Shown here: positions 55,701 through 64,000 of the stretch, piece by piece
How the letters are laid out: each line of letters opens with the position of its first letter
How positions within the stretch are numbered: position 1 is the first letter of the stretch
Assembly (NCBI RefSeq): GCF_018873765.1
Contig: NC_057923.1
Span: 8,940,413 to 9,004,412, forward strand
DNA from: Telopea speciosissima
Taxonomy: Eukaryota > Streptophyta > Magnoliopsida > Proteales > Proteaceae
Direction of reading: 5' to 3'
Length of the DNA: 64,000 nucleotides
Notes under the pieces: model-generated
Databases searched by the model: none
The model's input: only the letters and a program-made list of their open reading frames with translations
What the model was told of the DNA's origin: nothing
Position numbers and translations under genes: made by a program

Positions 55701-58299
55701 TTCATCTATTTCTATTGGGAGGAGTTTTGTCGTACTTGGTTGATTTTGTATCCTTGTACACCTGTTAATGTTTTCCTTCATCTACAGAGATTACTCCCAC
55801 CTTTGTATATGTTTTGCCTGAATGTGAGATTTAACTTCATGTTGTTGAATAGTTGTATATGTTGAGTTCCTTCTCAGATATTATCTGAATTTCTTATGCC
55901 TACTTGGTGCCTAACTATTTTCTGGGTGATTTGAGTTTTAAGTTCTGGATGTCTTGGGAGATATATATTGCTTAGATATTTATTACTGTATTTTTTATTG
56001 TCTCCTCTGATCTTTTTCAGGACGGGAAAGAGAAGCAGCCAGTTCCTGTTTTGCAGCTTAATGTTATACGCTTGCTAGCAGATTTGAATGTTTCTGTTAA
56101 TAAGTCTGAAATGGTAGACATTATATTGCCACTATTTATTGAAAGTTTAGAAGAAGGAGATGCTTCAACTCCTGGCTTGTTGCGTCTACGAGTATGAAAC
56201 CTTGTCTTCTGAGCATGTATATGCTGTCTCATAGATTTTCCGTTCTTGTACATATTTATTGTTGCCAAAATTTTAAGCACTGTTTGGCAGCTAATAATTG
56301 TTCAATTGGAAATATGCATTGGTCCTGAACCTGTTTTTTTTAACCTCTGCAGCTTCTTGATGCTGTATCTCGCATGGCTAGTTTGGGTTTTGAAAAATCC
56401 TATCGTGAGACTGTAGTTCTGATGACAAGAAGCTATTTGAATAAACTTTCGACTATAGGATCTGCAGAAAGCAAAACAATGGCTCCAGAAGCCACTACAG
56501 AACGTGTAGAGGTCTGTTTATAATCATAGGATATTCTAGAATTTTAAACATTTTTCTTACATGTTACTGTCTTGATACAAGTATTGATTAGCGATTTATC
56601 TTATTAAAACGGATGCTCACTGGCTCCATCACATTCTAGACTCTTCCTTCAGGGTTCCTTCTGATTGCTAGTGGTCTTACCAGTCCTAAATTGCGGTCAG
56701 ACTATCGTCATCGATTGCTATCTTTGTGCTCTGATGTTGGGTTGGCTGCAGAGTCCAAAAATGGCAGGTATTACTCAATTTACCTATGAAAATAATATGA
56801 CATGAACACATTGATAAATTGAGGTGATGCTGTTAATGTTTTTATGGAAATCATACTCCATGGATCATGACTGCACCAGGGCATCATCCTTACATTATTG
56901 TGTTCAACTACTTTTTTAAATTTTTTGTTATATGACCTATGGTGTTTAAATGTTCCATTACTGACTCTCTGATTTTCCAGGAGTGGAGCGGATTTTTTGG
57001 GGCCTTTACTTCCTGCTGTTGCTGAAATATGTTCTGATTTCGATCCAACTGTGGATGTGGAACCTTCAGTTTTGAAGCTTTTTCGGAACTTGTGGTTCTA
57101 TGTTGCTCTTTTTGGCTTGGCACCTCCTATTCAGAACAGTCAGCTTCCAACAAAATCAATCTCCACTACACTAAATAGTGTTGGAAGCATGAGTGCCTTG
57201 GCTCTTCAAGCTGTGGCTGGACCATATATGTGGAATAGCCAATGGTCTTTGGCTATCCAGCGCATTGCTCAAGGAACCCCTCCTCTTGTAAGTTGATTAT
57301 AGGGAGCACTTGGATGCCATGATTTTTCTGGTTGAGTATGTTAGATTAAGCTCTTCAGAGTTGGATGTACCGTGGGGCCGTGGGCTACTTGTTTTTCACC
57401 ATCTGTCATGCATTTTTTTTTTTTTACATATATGGATAATCTTGCTCTAGCAGTGTTTGTTGTATTTTCTGTAACCTATAGATTGCAGTTCTATACTGCT
57501 CAAAAAACCTACACTGTGCAACATGGCAATAAAATTGGTGAAGATTGAGCCCCCCATGCTAACATAGTTTAGTTTCGGGAAAATATCCCCTGTTTATGAA
57601 TTGAAACTTCAACTAGCACCTGTTACTTTCTAAATTTTTTTTGGCTGATATGTAATTGGGGTATTTGTTTTTCTTAGGTTGTTAGCTCAGTCAAATGGCT
57701 TGAAGATGAGTTGGAACTTAATGCTCTTCACAACCCTGGCAGTCGTCGGGGTAGTGGCAATGAGAAAGCTGCCGTAGTCCAAAGAGCTGCTCTTTCTGCT
57801 GCTTTAGGAGGGCGGGTTGAGGTTGCAGCAATGAGCATGATTTCAGGTTTCTGTTAAATCCTTGAAAGTTGTTAATCAAACAATGTTTCTCTAGGTTCTG
57901 CCATTCTGGTAATGATTGTTACACTAGTTGATGCTATAATTGTGGCTTCAGATCAGGGACAAGTTTTCCGGTATGGGTTTGTGCCTTGAGTAGAACCTCT
58001 AACAAGGTTTTATGATAGGAATTTGTTGAAGTGTTCAAGTGTTGATATTTCCTATCCTCGATCCCATTTTTTGTCTTACAGGTGTGAAGGCAACCTATCT
58101 CCTTGCAGTAGCTTTTCTGGAGATTATACGTTTCAGTAGCAATGGCGGCATCCTTAATGGCAGTGCTAGTTTGAGTGCTTCAAGAAGTGCATTCAGCTGT
58201 GTGTTTGAATACCTCAAAACTCCAAATCTAATGCCAGCTGTCCTTCAGTGTTTGACTGCAATTGTCAACAGGGCTTTCGAAACAGCAGTGTCATGGCTG
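40787..58299 (+). CDS. PI4KA1: Phosphatidylinositol 4-kinase alpha, 5' half (partial)
   Basis: Nine exons: 40787-41791, 41920-42261, 42359-42520, 56021-56191, 56353-56511, 56640-56767, 56981-57287, 57678-57846 and 58082-58299. They give 887 residues in one frame and continue beyond the window. The start MEALTELCDLISQNP, the block LKIR-free ...GAQLKARIDTKLSVIRVAAQ, and later YRETVVLMTRSYL, DYRHRLLSLCSDVGLAAESK, FLGPLLPAVAEICSDFDPT and SRSAFSCVFEYLKTPNL match plant PI4K alpha 1. The enzyme phosphorylates phosphatidylinositol to PI4P at the plasma membrane, in a complex with TTC7-, hyccin- and EFR3-type partners. Only the N-terminal helical scaffold is here; the C-terminal kinase domain of the roughly 2000-residue protein is outside. 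Intron 3 (42521-56020) is 13,500 bp and starts GC: the exon must end at CAG, because using the nearby GT gives a shifted frame and a stop. All other introns seen are GT-AG. The exons show no damage, so the gene is probably active despite the insertions. Confidence 0.95.
42889..45078 (-). mobile_element. LINE 1 (L1 type), 3' part
   Basis: The minus strand reads, 5' to 3': the RT C-terminus (SLNINKTRAQLSPNV, YFGVPFVRG), a spacer with WVDHWIPGF, a zinc-binding RT domain (CPFCHTSPMMEEDHLFLTC), and an RNase H domain (ESLAVRHALQIAINRGFY, LRQGNAVADALA). It ends in poly(A), the T-run at 42889-42898. Several stops and frameshifts make it dead. It lies antisense in PI4KA intron 3. LINE 2 interrupts its 5' side. 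Confidence 0.85.
44345..44714. repeat. 185-bp tandem duplication within LINE 1
   Basis: Two adjacent units, 44345-44529 and 44530-44714, share GTCTTCATCAACCTACTCTA, GGCTTGATTCATATGAGATG and TCAAACCCCCAGATTTCTTG with a few substitutions. The duplication happened after the LINE inserted or in its source copy. Confidence 0.85.
45963..46034 (-). mobile_element. 72-bp RTE-type LINE tail
   Basis: The minus strand ends in TTG repeats and carries GGATCCATGTAGCCAACCCC and TTAGTTGGGATAAGGCT, the well-known 3' end of plant RTE LINEs. It is flanked by GTAGATAATTCT (45951-45962) and GTAGAAAATTCT (46035-46046), an 11-of-12 match, so it is a severely 5'-truncated insertion (or a SINE using that tail). Confidence 0.75.
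46593..47779 (-). mobile_element. Inner hAT element, inverted copy, 8-bp TSD
   Basis: A perfect 8-bp duplication CTCATGGC (46585-46592, 47780-47787) flanks it. Its left end is the CAAGGTACTAAAACTC terminus and its right end the CATAGTTCGAGAAC terminus, so it belongs to the same family as the outer element and sits in the opposite orientation. The terminal 150-215 bp match the outer element's ends inverted. It contains a further MITE at 47024-47350. Confidence 0.87.
47024..47350. mobile_element. hAT MITE nested in the inner hAT, 8-bp TSD
   Basis: A perfect 8-bp duplication CCTACCGC (47016-47023, 47351-47358) flanks ends CAAGGTTTAAAGTATCGG and, inverted, CAAGGTTTTAAGTCTC. The interior is rich in GTATCG/CGATAC words, making it the best-preserved copy of the GTATCGG-type repeats in this window. 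Confidence 0.88.
48571..48834 (-). mobile_element. Solo LTR, 264 bp, 5-bp TSD
   Basis: CCAAA at 48566-48570 and 48835-48839 flanks it. On the minus strand it begins TATTGGAATATG and ends GTTTTCTACA, the form of many Copia LTRs with the first TG worn to TA. No internal domain remains, so it is a recombination product. Removing it plus one CCAAA makes the surrounding LINE 2 frame continuous. Confidence 0.82.
49240..50833 (-). mobile_element. Gypsy-type fragment: LTR end, PBS, gag, protease
   Basis: On the minus strand: the last 90 bp of an LTR ending CTTACATTA, a Met-tRNA primer site (complement of 50731-50742), a gag start MEESSNQASRNVPNAILQ, Retrotrans_gag blocks ([35 protein letters not shown]), a zinc-knuckle region near 49780, and a retropepsin-like domain (VIVDSGNCVNVAS, GKPWMYDN). 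It breaks off at LINE 2 near 49240. Frames are broken. The gag and the LTR terminus resemble the gag-only element in the bHLH gene. Confidence 0.8.
50834..50980 (-). mobile_element. Gypsy RNase H fragment
   Basis: The minus strand encodes WQLFFDGAANQRGYGAGILL, the first strand of a Ty3/Gypsy RNase H with its catalytic Asp. It then runs into the LTR fragment, so it is a separate truncated piece of a retroelement. Confidence 0.7.
51023..51232 (+). mobile_element. LINE fragment between EN and RT
   Basis: The plus strand reads LAREHDLEVNNCDENLRKLR and then YQQTLLQEETFWRQTKCDRL, the linker that precedes RT in plant L1 ORF2. It is opposite in orientation to LINEs 1 and 2. Confidence 0.65.
51241..52200. 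other. Unclassified repeat-like intron sequence
   Basis: It contains a T9-G13 tract at 51847-51868. The text from 51870 to 52150 (GGGTATCTCACCCCTGGTCT, then A-rich CTAACTAGG words) is reminiscent of 63340-63700 and 23640-24000, suggesting LTR debris of a shared family. No protein domain was recognised. Confidence 0.4.
52200..55332 (-). mobile_element. LINE ORF1/endonuclease region, split by a solo LTR
   Basis: The minus strand carries ORF1-like text (about 55330-54760), then an endonuclease start (ALNRRGLWIVPRQKERFVRC, FFLSETK-like), the endonuclease C-terminus (VALLEIPFQGSPFTWNNQSH, RIEERLDRALS) and, beyond the LTR, a linker (ASIRRITNQLERLWEQRPEL). The LTR at 52664-53991 separates the last two blocks. 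Stops and shifts abound. It could be the 5' part of LINE 1, whose 3' part lies at 42889-45078. Confidence 0.7.
52664..53991 (+). mobile_element. Solo LTR of the gag-only element's family
   Basis: A perfect 5-bp duplication GAACG (52659-52663, 53992-53996) flanks a 1328-bp LTR that begins TGATGCAG and ends GGACTACATTA, the same termini as the LTRs at 19378 and 22228. Shared internal words include TTGGTTGCATCCAATTGGTT and GATCGTGGGAG. It lies on the plus strand, with no internal domain. The TG...TA ends are confirmed here by the exact target duplication. Confidence 0.87.
55332..55470. repeat. GAGATCTCGG-type fragment
   Basis: CGAGATCTCGGTTTCGGTGG and ACCGAGATAACTCGG mark a fragment related in wording to the hAT ends at 46.1-48.3 kb. 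The ends are undefined. Confidence 0.4.
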
Positions 58300-58644
58300 G
58301 TATTTACTTCTATCTATTAAGGCTGTACTTGAACTTATCCTTTATCTTGCTTATGTTCTTGAATTGTGTATTCATCTAAACTGCCATGACATAAAATGGA
58401 TGGATAAAATATCCTTTCATGAAGGATGTCCTCAGAAATAATTGGACTGATTTTAATAGTTGTTGTTACTTGATCATGTATTTCAATGTGCTAGAAAGTG
58501 ATACTGTTTGATGAGAAATTGAACCCCTTTGAAAGATTTCATTGATCGGATAGTGTTGATTGATTGTCATTAGCCTAGTGTTATCGTTAATGGAAGGATA
58601 TTCTCCGATGATTAAAAATCTTCTGTTAAGTTCATATCTTTGCG

Positions 58645-58930
58645 CAAAATTCTCCTTCTACGTGTTTGCCATCCGCGTGGAGGGGGAGATTGTTGGGATA
58701 TCCACGCATAAAGTCCCACATCGGATATGAAAGGGGATGTGGGTGGGTTAATTGGTACTTAGGCACCCTCTCCTTAACGGCTAGCTTTTGAGGATAAGAC
58801 CCAAGTCCCTAACAAGTGGTATCAGAGCCGGGGCGTGGAAATTCCCGTTTGACCGAGGGTTCTCGGGGTTTGATCTCAGGCTCCACGTCAGCTCCCGCTT
58901 GGAGGAGGAGATCGGGATCTCAGGCTCCAC
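58645..58930 (+). mobile_element. TRIM-type retroelement fragment
   Basis: A 124-bp LTR (58691-58814, TGTTGGGATATCC ... CCCTAACA) is followed by AG and the primer site TGGTATCAGAGCC (58817-58829), then GC-rich interior text (GGGGCGTGGAAATTCCCG; two copies of ATCTCAGGCTCCACGT). On the left the LTR is preceded by GCGTGGAGGGGGAGAT, which looks like the 3' interior with its purine tract. There is no coding capacity. One LTR thus has interior sequence on both sides, as in a tandem TRIM array. It sits in PI4KA intron 9. Confidence 0.75.
58691..58814 (+). repeat. TRIM LTR
   Basis: 124 bp with TG...CA ends; its TGTTGGGATATCC start and CATCGGATATGAAAGG core are typical of a common plant TRIM family. 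Confidence 0.75.
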
Positions 58931-60792
58931 GTGTTATTATTCTCTCTCAACGCTGATAATTTTTCATTCATAGCTGTCCTCCAGCCAACACTAGATAATG
59001 CCTCAGATAAAGAATTAGGAAGTGGATGAGTTTCAACAGTAGACAAAAAGGAACGAAAACCAGTAGACAAGCCAGAATAAGAAACAAAATTAGAAATAGA
59101 AAGCTGAGTACAACTCCGAGTACCTTTACGCTGGGCAATAGGTAGATCAAGATCAGAAATAATAGGAAGAAGGGGAGTTGTACTTACAGTATGATCTGCA
59201 GCGGAAGAAGACATGGTAGAGTCTGTGAGAACAGGAGGGGCAGTAGCTATAGGTGGTTCAGGGGCGGCAGCAGCTACTTGCGGTTCAGGGGGGACAGCAG
59301 CAACTTGCGGTTCAGGGGGGGCAGCAGCCATCATGGGTTGATGGACATACACATGAGTAGTGGGAGGATGATTCCGAGAAGCTGGAGCAGGACCCTGTGG
59401 CAAAGAAGACTGAATAATACACACAGGAAAAGTATCATCTAAGCTAGACGCATCAACTGGTTCAGTATGGTATGGAGTAGACTTGAAAAAAGTGACATCA
59501 GAAGTGATAAAATATTTACGCAACAGAGGAGAATAACAACGATATCCCTTCTGGGTATGAGAATATCCAAGAAAGAAACATTTAATGGCCTTAGGATCCA
59601 ATTTGGACAGCCCAAGCCGATGATCACGAATGAAGCACACACACCCAAAAATTCGTGGAGGCAAAGAAAATAAAGACTCATTGAGAAATAACAATGTATG
59701 AGGAATACCCCCCTTCAAAACAGAGTAACTGTCATCACTGCATCAGCCCAAAACACTTTAGGAACTTTCATCTCAAATAGCAAGGAACGAGTAACTTCCA
59801 TTAAATGACGATTCTTCCCTTCTGCCACACCATTTTGTTGTGGTGTGTTAGAACAGGAAGATTGATGGATAATACCACGCTGAACCATAAAAGAAGAAAA
59901 AGAGGAAGAAAAATATTCTTTGGCATTATCACTGCGCAAAATTTTCACACACACCAAATTGAGTTTGGATTTCAGAGATAAATGCACAAAAGATAGAGAA
60001 TAATTCAGATCTGTTTTTCATTAAATATAACCATGTGACCCTTGAATGGTCATCAACACATGTAACAAAATATCTGAAACCAAGCTTAGAAGTAACAGGA
60101 CATGGACCCCAAACATCTGAGTGTACTAACGAGAAAGGAAATGCTGAACGCGTATTGACTCTAGGTGGGTAACTCACACGATGGAGCTTCCCAAACTGAC
60201 AAGACTCACACTTCAGACTAGATAAAGAACTAAAAGTAGGAACTAATTTTTTAAGACTCTCCAAAGAAGGATGACCAAGCTGGCAATGAATCTGATGAGG
60301 GGAAGCAACATTGGTGCAAGCCACAGGTGAAGAACCATCCAATAAATACAACCCCTCTGACTCCGGTCCTCTACCAATCGTCCTCCTCATAGCAAGATCT
60401 TGGAAGACACATGAATCAAGATAAAAGGTCATAGAACAGTTAAAGGTTTTAGTTAATTTACTAACAGACATAAGATTAACTGGAAAATTAGGAAGGTAGA
60501 GAACAAAGGACAGAGATAACGAAGAACTGGGTTGAACAGTACCAATCCCTTTAACTCTAACTAAGGACCCATCAGCCAAAGTAACACTAGAAGAGGATGG
60601 GGACAAAGAAGAAAATATACCTGACATCCCAGACAAATGATCGGAAGCCCCTGAATCAATAATCCATGGATGAGAAGTAGCGGAGAGACATGCAGTGGCA
60701 TTACCTGTCTTGACTAAAGTAGCAGTGGAAGAAGTAGGCTGAGACATCTGGAACTGATTGTAGCGGGTAAATTCCTCCTCTGTCATGACCAC
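58916..60792 (-). pseudogene. Copia pol remnant: protease and integrase
   Basis: The frame starts near MVMTEEEFTRYNQF. The protease has the DSGAS active site. The integrase shows the HSD and DDHSR blocks and the downstream NTPQQNGVAE block with its Glu. Two frameshifts break it. A Pro/Ala repeat (PPEPQVAA repeated) lies in the integrase tail. Only the first 20 or so residues of RT remain. Confidence 0.85.
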
Positions 60793-60860
60793 TACCTTAT
60801 TTTCAGATGGTTGAGTCTGTGGGCTGACTCATTGCTAGTAGCTGAATTAGCAAATTGTTG

Positions 60861-61778
60861 CTAGGGAGGTTTTGCATGAAGTTTCCAACAAAATCTCTGA
60901 ATGTGTCCAGGCTGGCCGCAATGATGACATGTTCTAACAAACCCTGAGCCATCAGAAGAAGTACTAGACTGAACAAAACCTCGCTGGTTTTGTGTTTTCC
61001 TTGTGCCACGGCCACCACCACGGCCACTGGTGCCACCATCACTACCACAGCCTCCACCACGATTGCCACTATCTCCTGGTGCAAAATTCCCAATCCTTGA
61101 TTGCGATAATAGGGCAGAATTCTCAATAGAAGGTGTAGGCTCCTTAGAGCCATCCCGGGATACTCGAAGTACCCTAGCAAATGTATCAGTTAGCATGGCA
61201 ACAGTTGCATCTCCAAGGATTTGAGACCGAACTTACTCAAACTCCTGTCCAAGACCTCCCAAGAAGCCCATGACAGTCAATTGCTCCCTTTGACTTTGCA
61301 TCTGTTTCACATCAGCCAAGATAGGAAGAAGGGAGTTCAATTCTTCATACATTCTCTTGTAATCAGCAAAGTATTGAGTGATAGAACGTCCCTTCCTCTC
61401 AGTGCGATAGAACTCCTGAGAGAGTTCAAAAATCCGTGACAAGTTATTTTGGCCAGAATATAACACCCCCAAATAATCCCGCAATTCTTTCACTGTATCG
61501 ATGTGGGTAACAAGGTCAACTATGTTGTTCTCTGTTGAATTCAACATCTGGCCAAGAATTCGAGCATCAACGGTAGCCCAAGTTGTGTCATTCTCAGGCT
61601 TGGTCCCTGTCAAATGAGCTTGTTGATCACGACCAGTCAGAACCAGGTTCACAATCTTTCTCCATTGCTGATAATTTGTTATACCTTCAAGCTTCTTTTC
61701 GGTGATTCGATTGGCAGAAGAGGACACAACCTCTGTGACCACTGCACTTTTTTGTTCATCACCCATAATAGTGTTCAA
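60861..61778 (-). pseudogene. Copia gag remnant
   Basis: A UBN2-type gag domain (EFYRTERKGRSITQYFADYK) is followed by a Gly/Arg-rich linker (GRGGGRGTRKTQNQRG) and a CCHC knuckle. A TAA at 61233-61235 interrupts the frame, which otherwise continues unchanged to a TAG at 60861. Confidence 0.85.
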
Positions 61779-62221
61779 GCAAGATCACAATAAAAAATTC
61801 AGATATGAGAAAAGGCCAAAGCACAAACTGTTTGGCACCACCACTGAGAAGACTTATCCTCCCAAGCAAAAATTTCAGACCAGCAACCGAACCACTTTTC
61901 TTCCATAATCAACCCAAGAAAAAATAGATCAGCATAATCTCACCCACAAGCAACATCAAACGATCATAAACACCACCACACACAACCAACAAATCTGCTT
62001 TTAATTTGATAAAGCAGATTTACTTCATGTTCATCCGACAACCACCAACAAACACCAATAACAGAAACTCAGGGGTGAAAAATCACCCCCTTCTTTAGGT
62101 TCGAGAACCTCTGAGAAGGCTAATCAGAATTCGCAGAAGATAAGAGTGAAGAAAAAGAAAAGAAACAAAGAGAAGAGGGGAAAAGGACTTGCGCAGGCCT
62201 AGGAAAGTAGCTCTGATACCA

Positions 62222-62464
62222 TGTAAAATAATAATGAAGAAGAGAAGAGAAGAACAGGAGAAGAAGAAGAGGGAAGAAGAATGCTGCAGCGCAGCCCTTA
62301 GAATCACATAACTATATCAACGGAATAAAGAGAATACATATAAAGGAGGGTTGGGGGGCAAATAAGGAAAAAACTAACCAAAAGAGGGCTAATTGAGATT
62401 CTTGGGATTAGCACCAGACGCTAATCTCGAGACCTCTTTTGGCCTTCGTAAACCACTGTTAACA
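62222..62464 (-). repeat. Copia 5' LTR
   Basis: 243 bp; on the minus strand it starts TGTTAACAGTGG and ends TTATTTTACA, directly next to the primer site. A GAA-rich tract fills its 3' part. Confidence 0.8.
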
Positions 62465-62633
62465 ATGCGCAAGTAGGTCACCCACTGTAGTATTTTTCGA
62501 TTAAATGGTGTAGCTTTGATGATGCAGATGATATTGTTAGCAAGCAATTCTAAGGCCTATTGACCGGATAGTTGAAAATAACAAAAAATTTGTACGTACT
62601 ATGCCCGCAATATCACTCGATGATATTGATCCA

Positions 62634-62667
62634 TTTTTTTTTTTTTTTGTGGGGGGGGGGGGGGGAG
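62634..62667 (+). repeat. T-run followed by G-run
   Basis: About 17 Ts, GT, then about 17 Gs, in PI4KA intron 9; the longest of the composite tracts. Confidence 0.9.
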
Positions 62668-62928
62668 TTACAGTGTTTAAAGGAAGGGTGATTTGAGCAT
62701 CAAGAATAAGGAGTTTTGTGTTTTAAGAGGTGAGATGGTACTGGGTCCCTGAAATGATGAAATATTTAACAGATGGTAACTTATGTCTAGATGAACTTGA
62801 AGGGCATCAGGGTCCAATGGTAAGCAGAAAATGATAATGAATGTACAAGGACAACGAAGACATGCCTTCTCCTGTGACCTGCTGAGTCTTGCCTGAGACC
62901 CGCCTTCTAGGCTGGTCTCCCAGGCACT

Positions 62929-63177
62929 ATGCCTTCCCCCGCCAGATCCCTTGACCCTTCCTCCGCCTCCCTTCCAACCTCCCTAATCTCTCCTCCTCCA
63001 CCATCTGAAACCCTGACCCACAATGTCTCCCGCCCAGATGGCTTGGCCTGGAACTCCCTATTCAAACAATCCACCCACCCTGTCCATGTTGGCCACACCA
63101 TGCACTTTGTTCCACCCACGATTATTGACTCTGAAAAAACTGCCTTCTACCCTGGTAATCTTCTGGAGAATGAGTAA
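62929..63177 (+). mobile_element. LINE ORF1 N-terminal fragment (DUF4283-like)
   Basis: The plus-strand frame has a Pro/Ser-rich start and then DGLAWNSLFKQSTHPVHVG and MHFVPPTIIDSEKTAFYPG, resembling the beginning of plant L1 ORF1 proteins. It stops soon after, with no further domains. Confidence 0.4.
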
Positions 63178-63249
63178 TGCAAAATTCAACCTCGAACCAG
63201 GGAAAACCAGCGGGAGATCGATTGCAGGTAGGATCAACACGACTAGGAA

Positions 63250-64000
63250 TACATTAAATAACTAAAACTCTTTGTTGTATTGCTGCTTTTTCTATTACAT
63301 ATGAATGCAGAACATAAAGGATAAGAAGAAAGGAGAAGAAGATAAAGGGGTAGGGGATGGGCTATCTCAGCCCTGGGTCTCTCACCCACAGCTATCCCAG
63401 CTGTTGAACAGGGAATGTTCTCCCATAACCGATGACAAGCATGGCCTCAAAATTCTAATATTTAATTCTGATATTACAAATGATGGGGCCTATTTATAGC
63501 TTGGCCTAAGCTTCACAAAATAGAAAGTTGAAAATTAAAAAGTAGCGAAAAAGGAAACTACTATAAGCCTCTTACAAGAGAATATTGAGGCTTGTACAAA
63601 GACTTGACTTAACTAAGTAAACTGAATTAAAATTAGAAAGTAAACAAAAATAAAAACTTAAGTAAATAGTAACTAACTAAATCAGCAATAAAATCGGCCT
63701 TGTCGTGCTATCTTCAGTGGGGCCCACAGAATCTCAGATGTTTACTTGGATTTCCTTCTCCATACAAGGCCCATGGACCCATAACACTGTTCACATGAAC
63801 AGTAAATTTTTTTGGAAGTCTGTTTTGTCTTGTTCTTCAAGCTTCTCTCTGGGCTGGGACTGCCTTAGGTGATGCTCCATCGAACCAACAAAAACTTGCC
63901 ACATCATCAGACCAGGCTGCCTCTCACAGCAGTTGAATCCAAAATCTTGCTGGTCTGGTTTTGGTGCTTGTTCGTGCGGGTACATATGGACTTGTGATCT
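63250..64000. repeat. LTR-like sequence at the window edge
   Basis: GATGGGCTATCTCAGCCCTG, GGGGCCTATTTATAGC and A-rich AAGTAAACTGAATT text recall the sequence near 51870 and 23640-24200. The TATTTATAG may be an LTR TATA box on the minus strand. The element continues past the window. Confidence 0.35.

Larger units (their letters stand above)
58916..62464 (-). mobile_element. Truncated Copia element
   Basis: On the minus strand: LTR (62222-62464), primer site directly adjacent (62210-62221), gag (61778-60861; GITNYQQWRKIVNLVLTG, zinc knuckle CHHCGQPGHIQRFC), protease (HPWIIDSGASDHLSG), GAG-pre-integrase (HCQLGHPSLESLKKL), the integrase core (LVHSDVWGPCP ... NTPQQNGVAEGKNRHLMEV), the integrase C-terminus, and the very start of reverse transcriptase (WRTAMNEKLSAL). 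It ends there: the rest of RT, RNase H and the 3' LTR are gone and TRIM sequence follows. An in-frame TAA in gag (61233-61235), a TAG at 60861 and frameshifts near 59945 and 59715 leave it inactive. It lies antisense in PI4KA intron 9. Confidence 0.9.

Noticed and set aside
42889-62464. Endogenous pararetrovirus
   Set aside because: Every retroelement piece fits LINE, Gypsy, Copia or TRIM; no movement-protein or viral coat features were seen.

Overview
The window is nuclear DNA from a flowering plant. The support is an intron-containing tRNA-Tyr, plant-specific protein families with GT/GC-AG introns, an Au-type SINE, and LTR retrotransposons primed by the plant initiator-Met-tRNA site. It is repeat-rich and gene-poor. 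The species cannot be named from the sequence; the gene structures suit a non-grass angiosperm.

Layout. (1) 1-6.5 kb: a tRNA-Tyr gene (minus) and a complete three-exon 2-oxoglutarate/Fe(II) dioxygenase of the 'ACC oxidase homolog' type (minus, 4432-6171). Its second intron uses a GC-AG splice pair and contains an Au SINE. (2) 6.5-16 kb: an intergenic field of small DNA transposons. Many are 100-180 bp foldbacks with GGG...CCC ends and perfect 9-bp target duplications, mixed with hAT, Tourist and SINE copies, some nested. (3) 16.8-25.4 kb: a bHLH79-type transcription factor (plus, six exons). Its last intron is swollen to 6.7 kb by a gag-only LTR retrotransposon. (4) 25.4-31.8 kb: intergenic, with a 1.16-kb Tourist/Harbinger-like element. 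(5) 31.8-34.5 kb: a four-exon minus-strand gene, 197 codons, resembling SHORT HYPOCOTYL IN WHITE LIGHT 1. (6) 34.5-40.5 kb: repeats, ending with a 1.97-kb Mutator-like element that stops about 300 bp before the next start codon. (7) 40.8 kb to beyond the window: the 5' half of phosphatidylinositol 4-kinase alpha (nine exons, 887 codons seen; the kinase domain lies outside). Intron 3 is 13.5 kb, has a GC donor, and is a nest of LINEs, Gypsy fragments, solo LTRs and stacked hAT elements. Intron 9 holds a TRIM fused to a truncated Copia element.

The four protein genes have no evident pathway link: specialised-metabolism oxygenase, transcription factor, photomorphogenesis-type protein, lipid kinase. 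The shared theme is intron and intergenic growth by transposons. Several insertions can be placed in order because their target duplications are intact and removing them rejoins the interrupted host sequence.

Exon boundaries were set by reading frame, splice signals and remembered family sequence, not by alignment. Repeat boundaries are firm where a target duplication is stated and approximate elsewhere.
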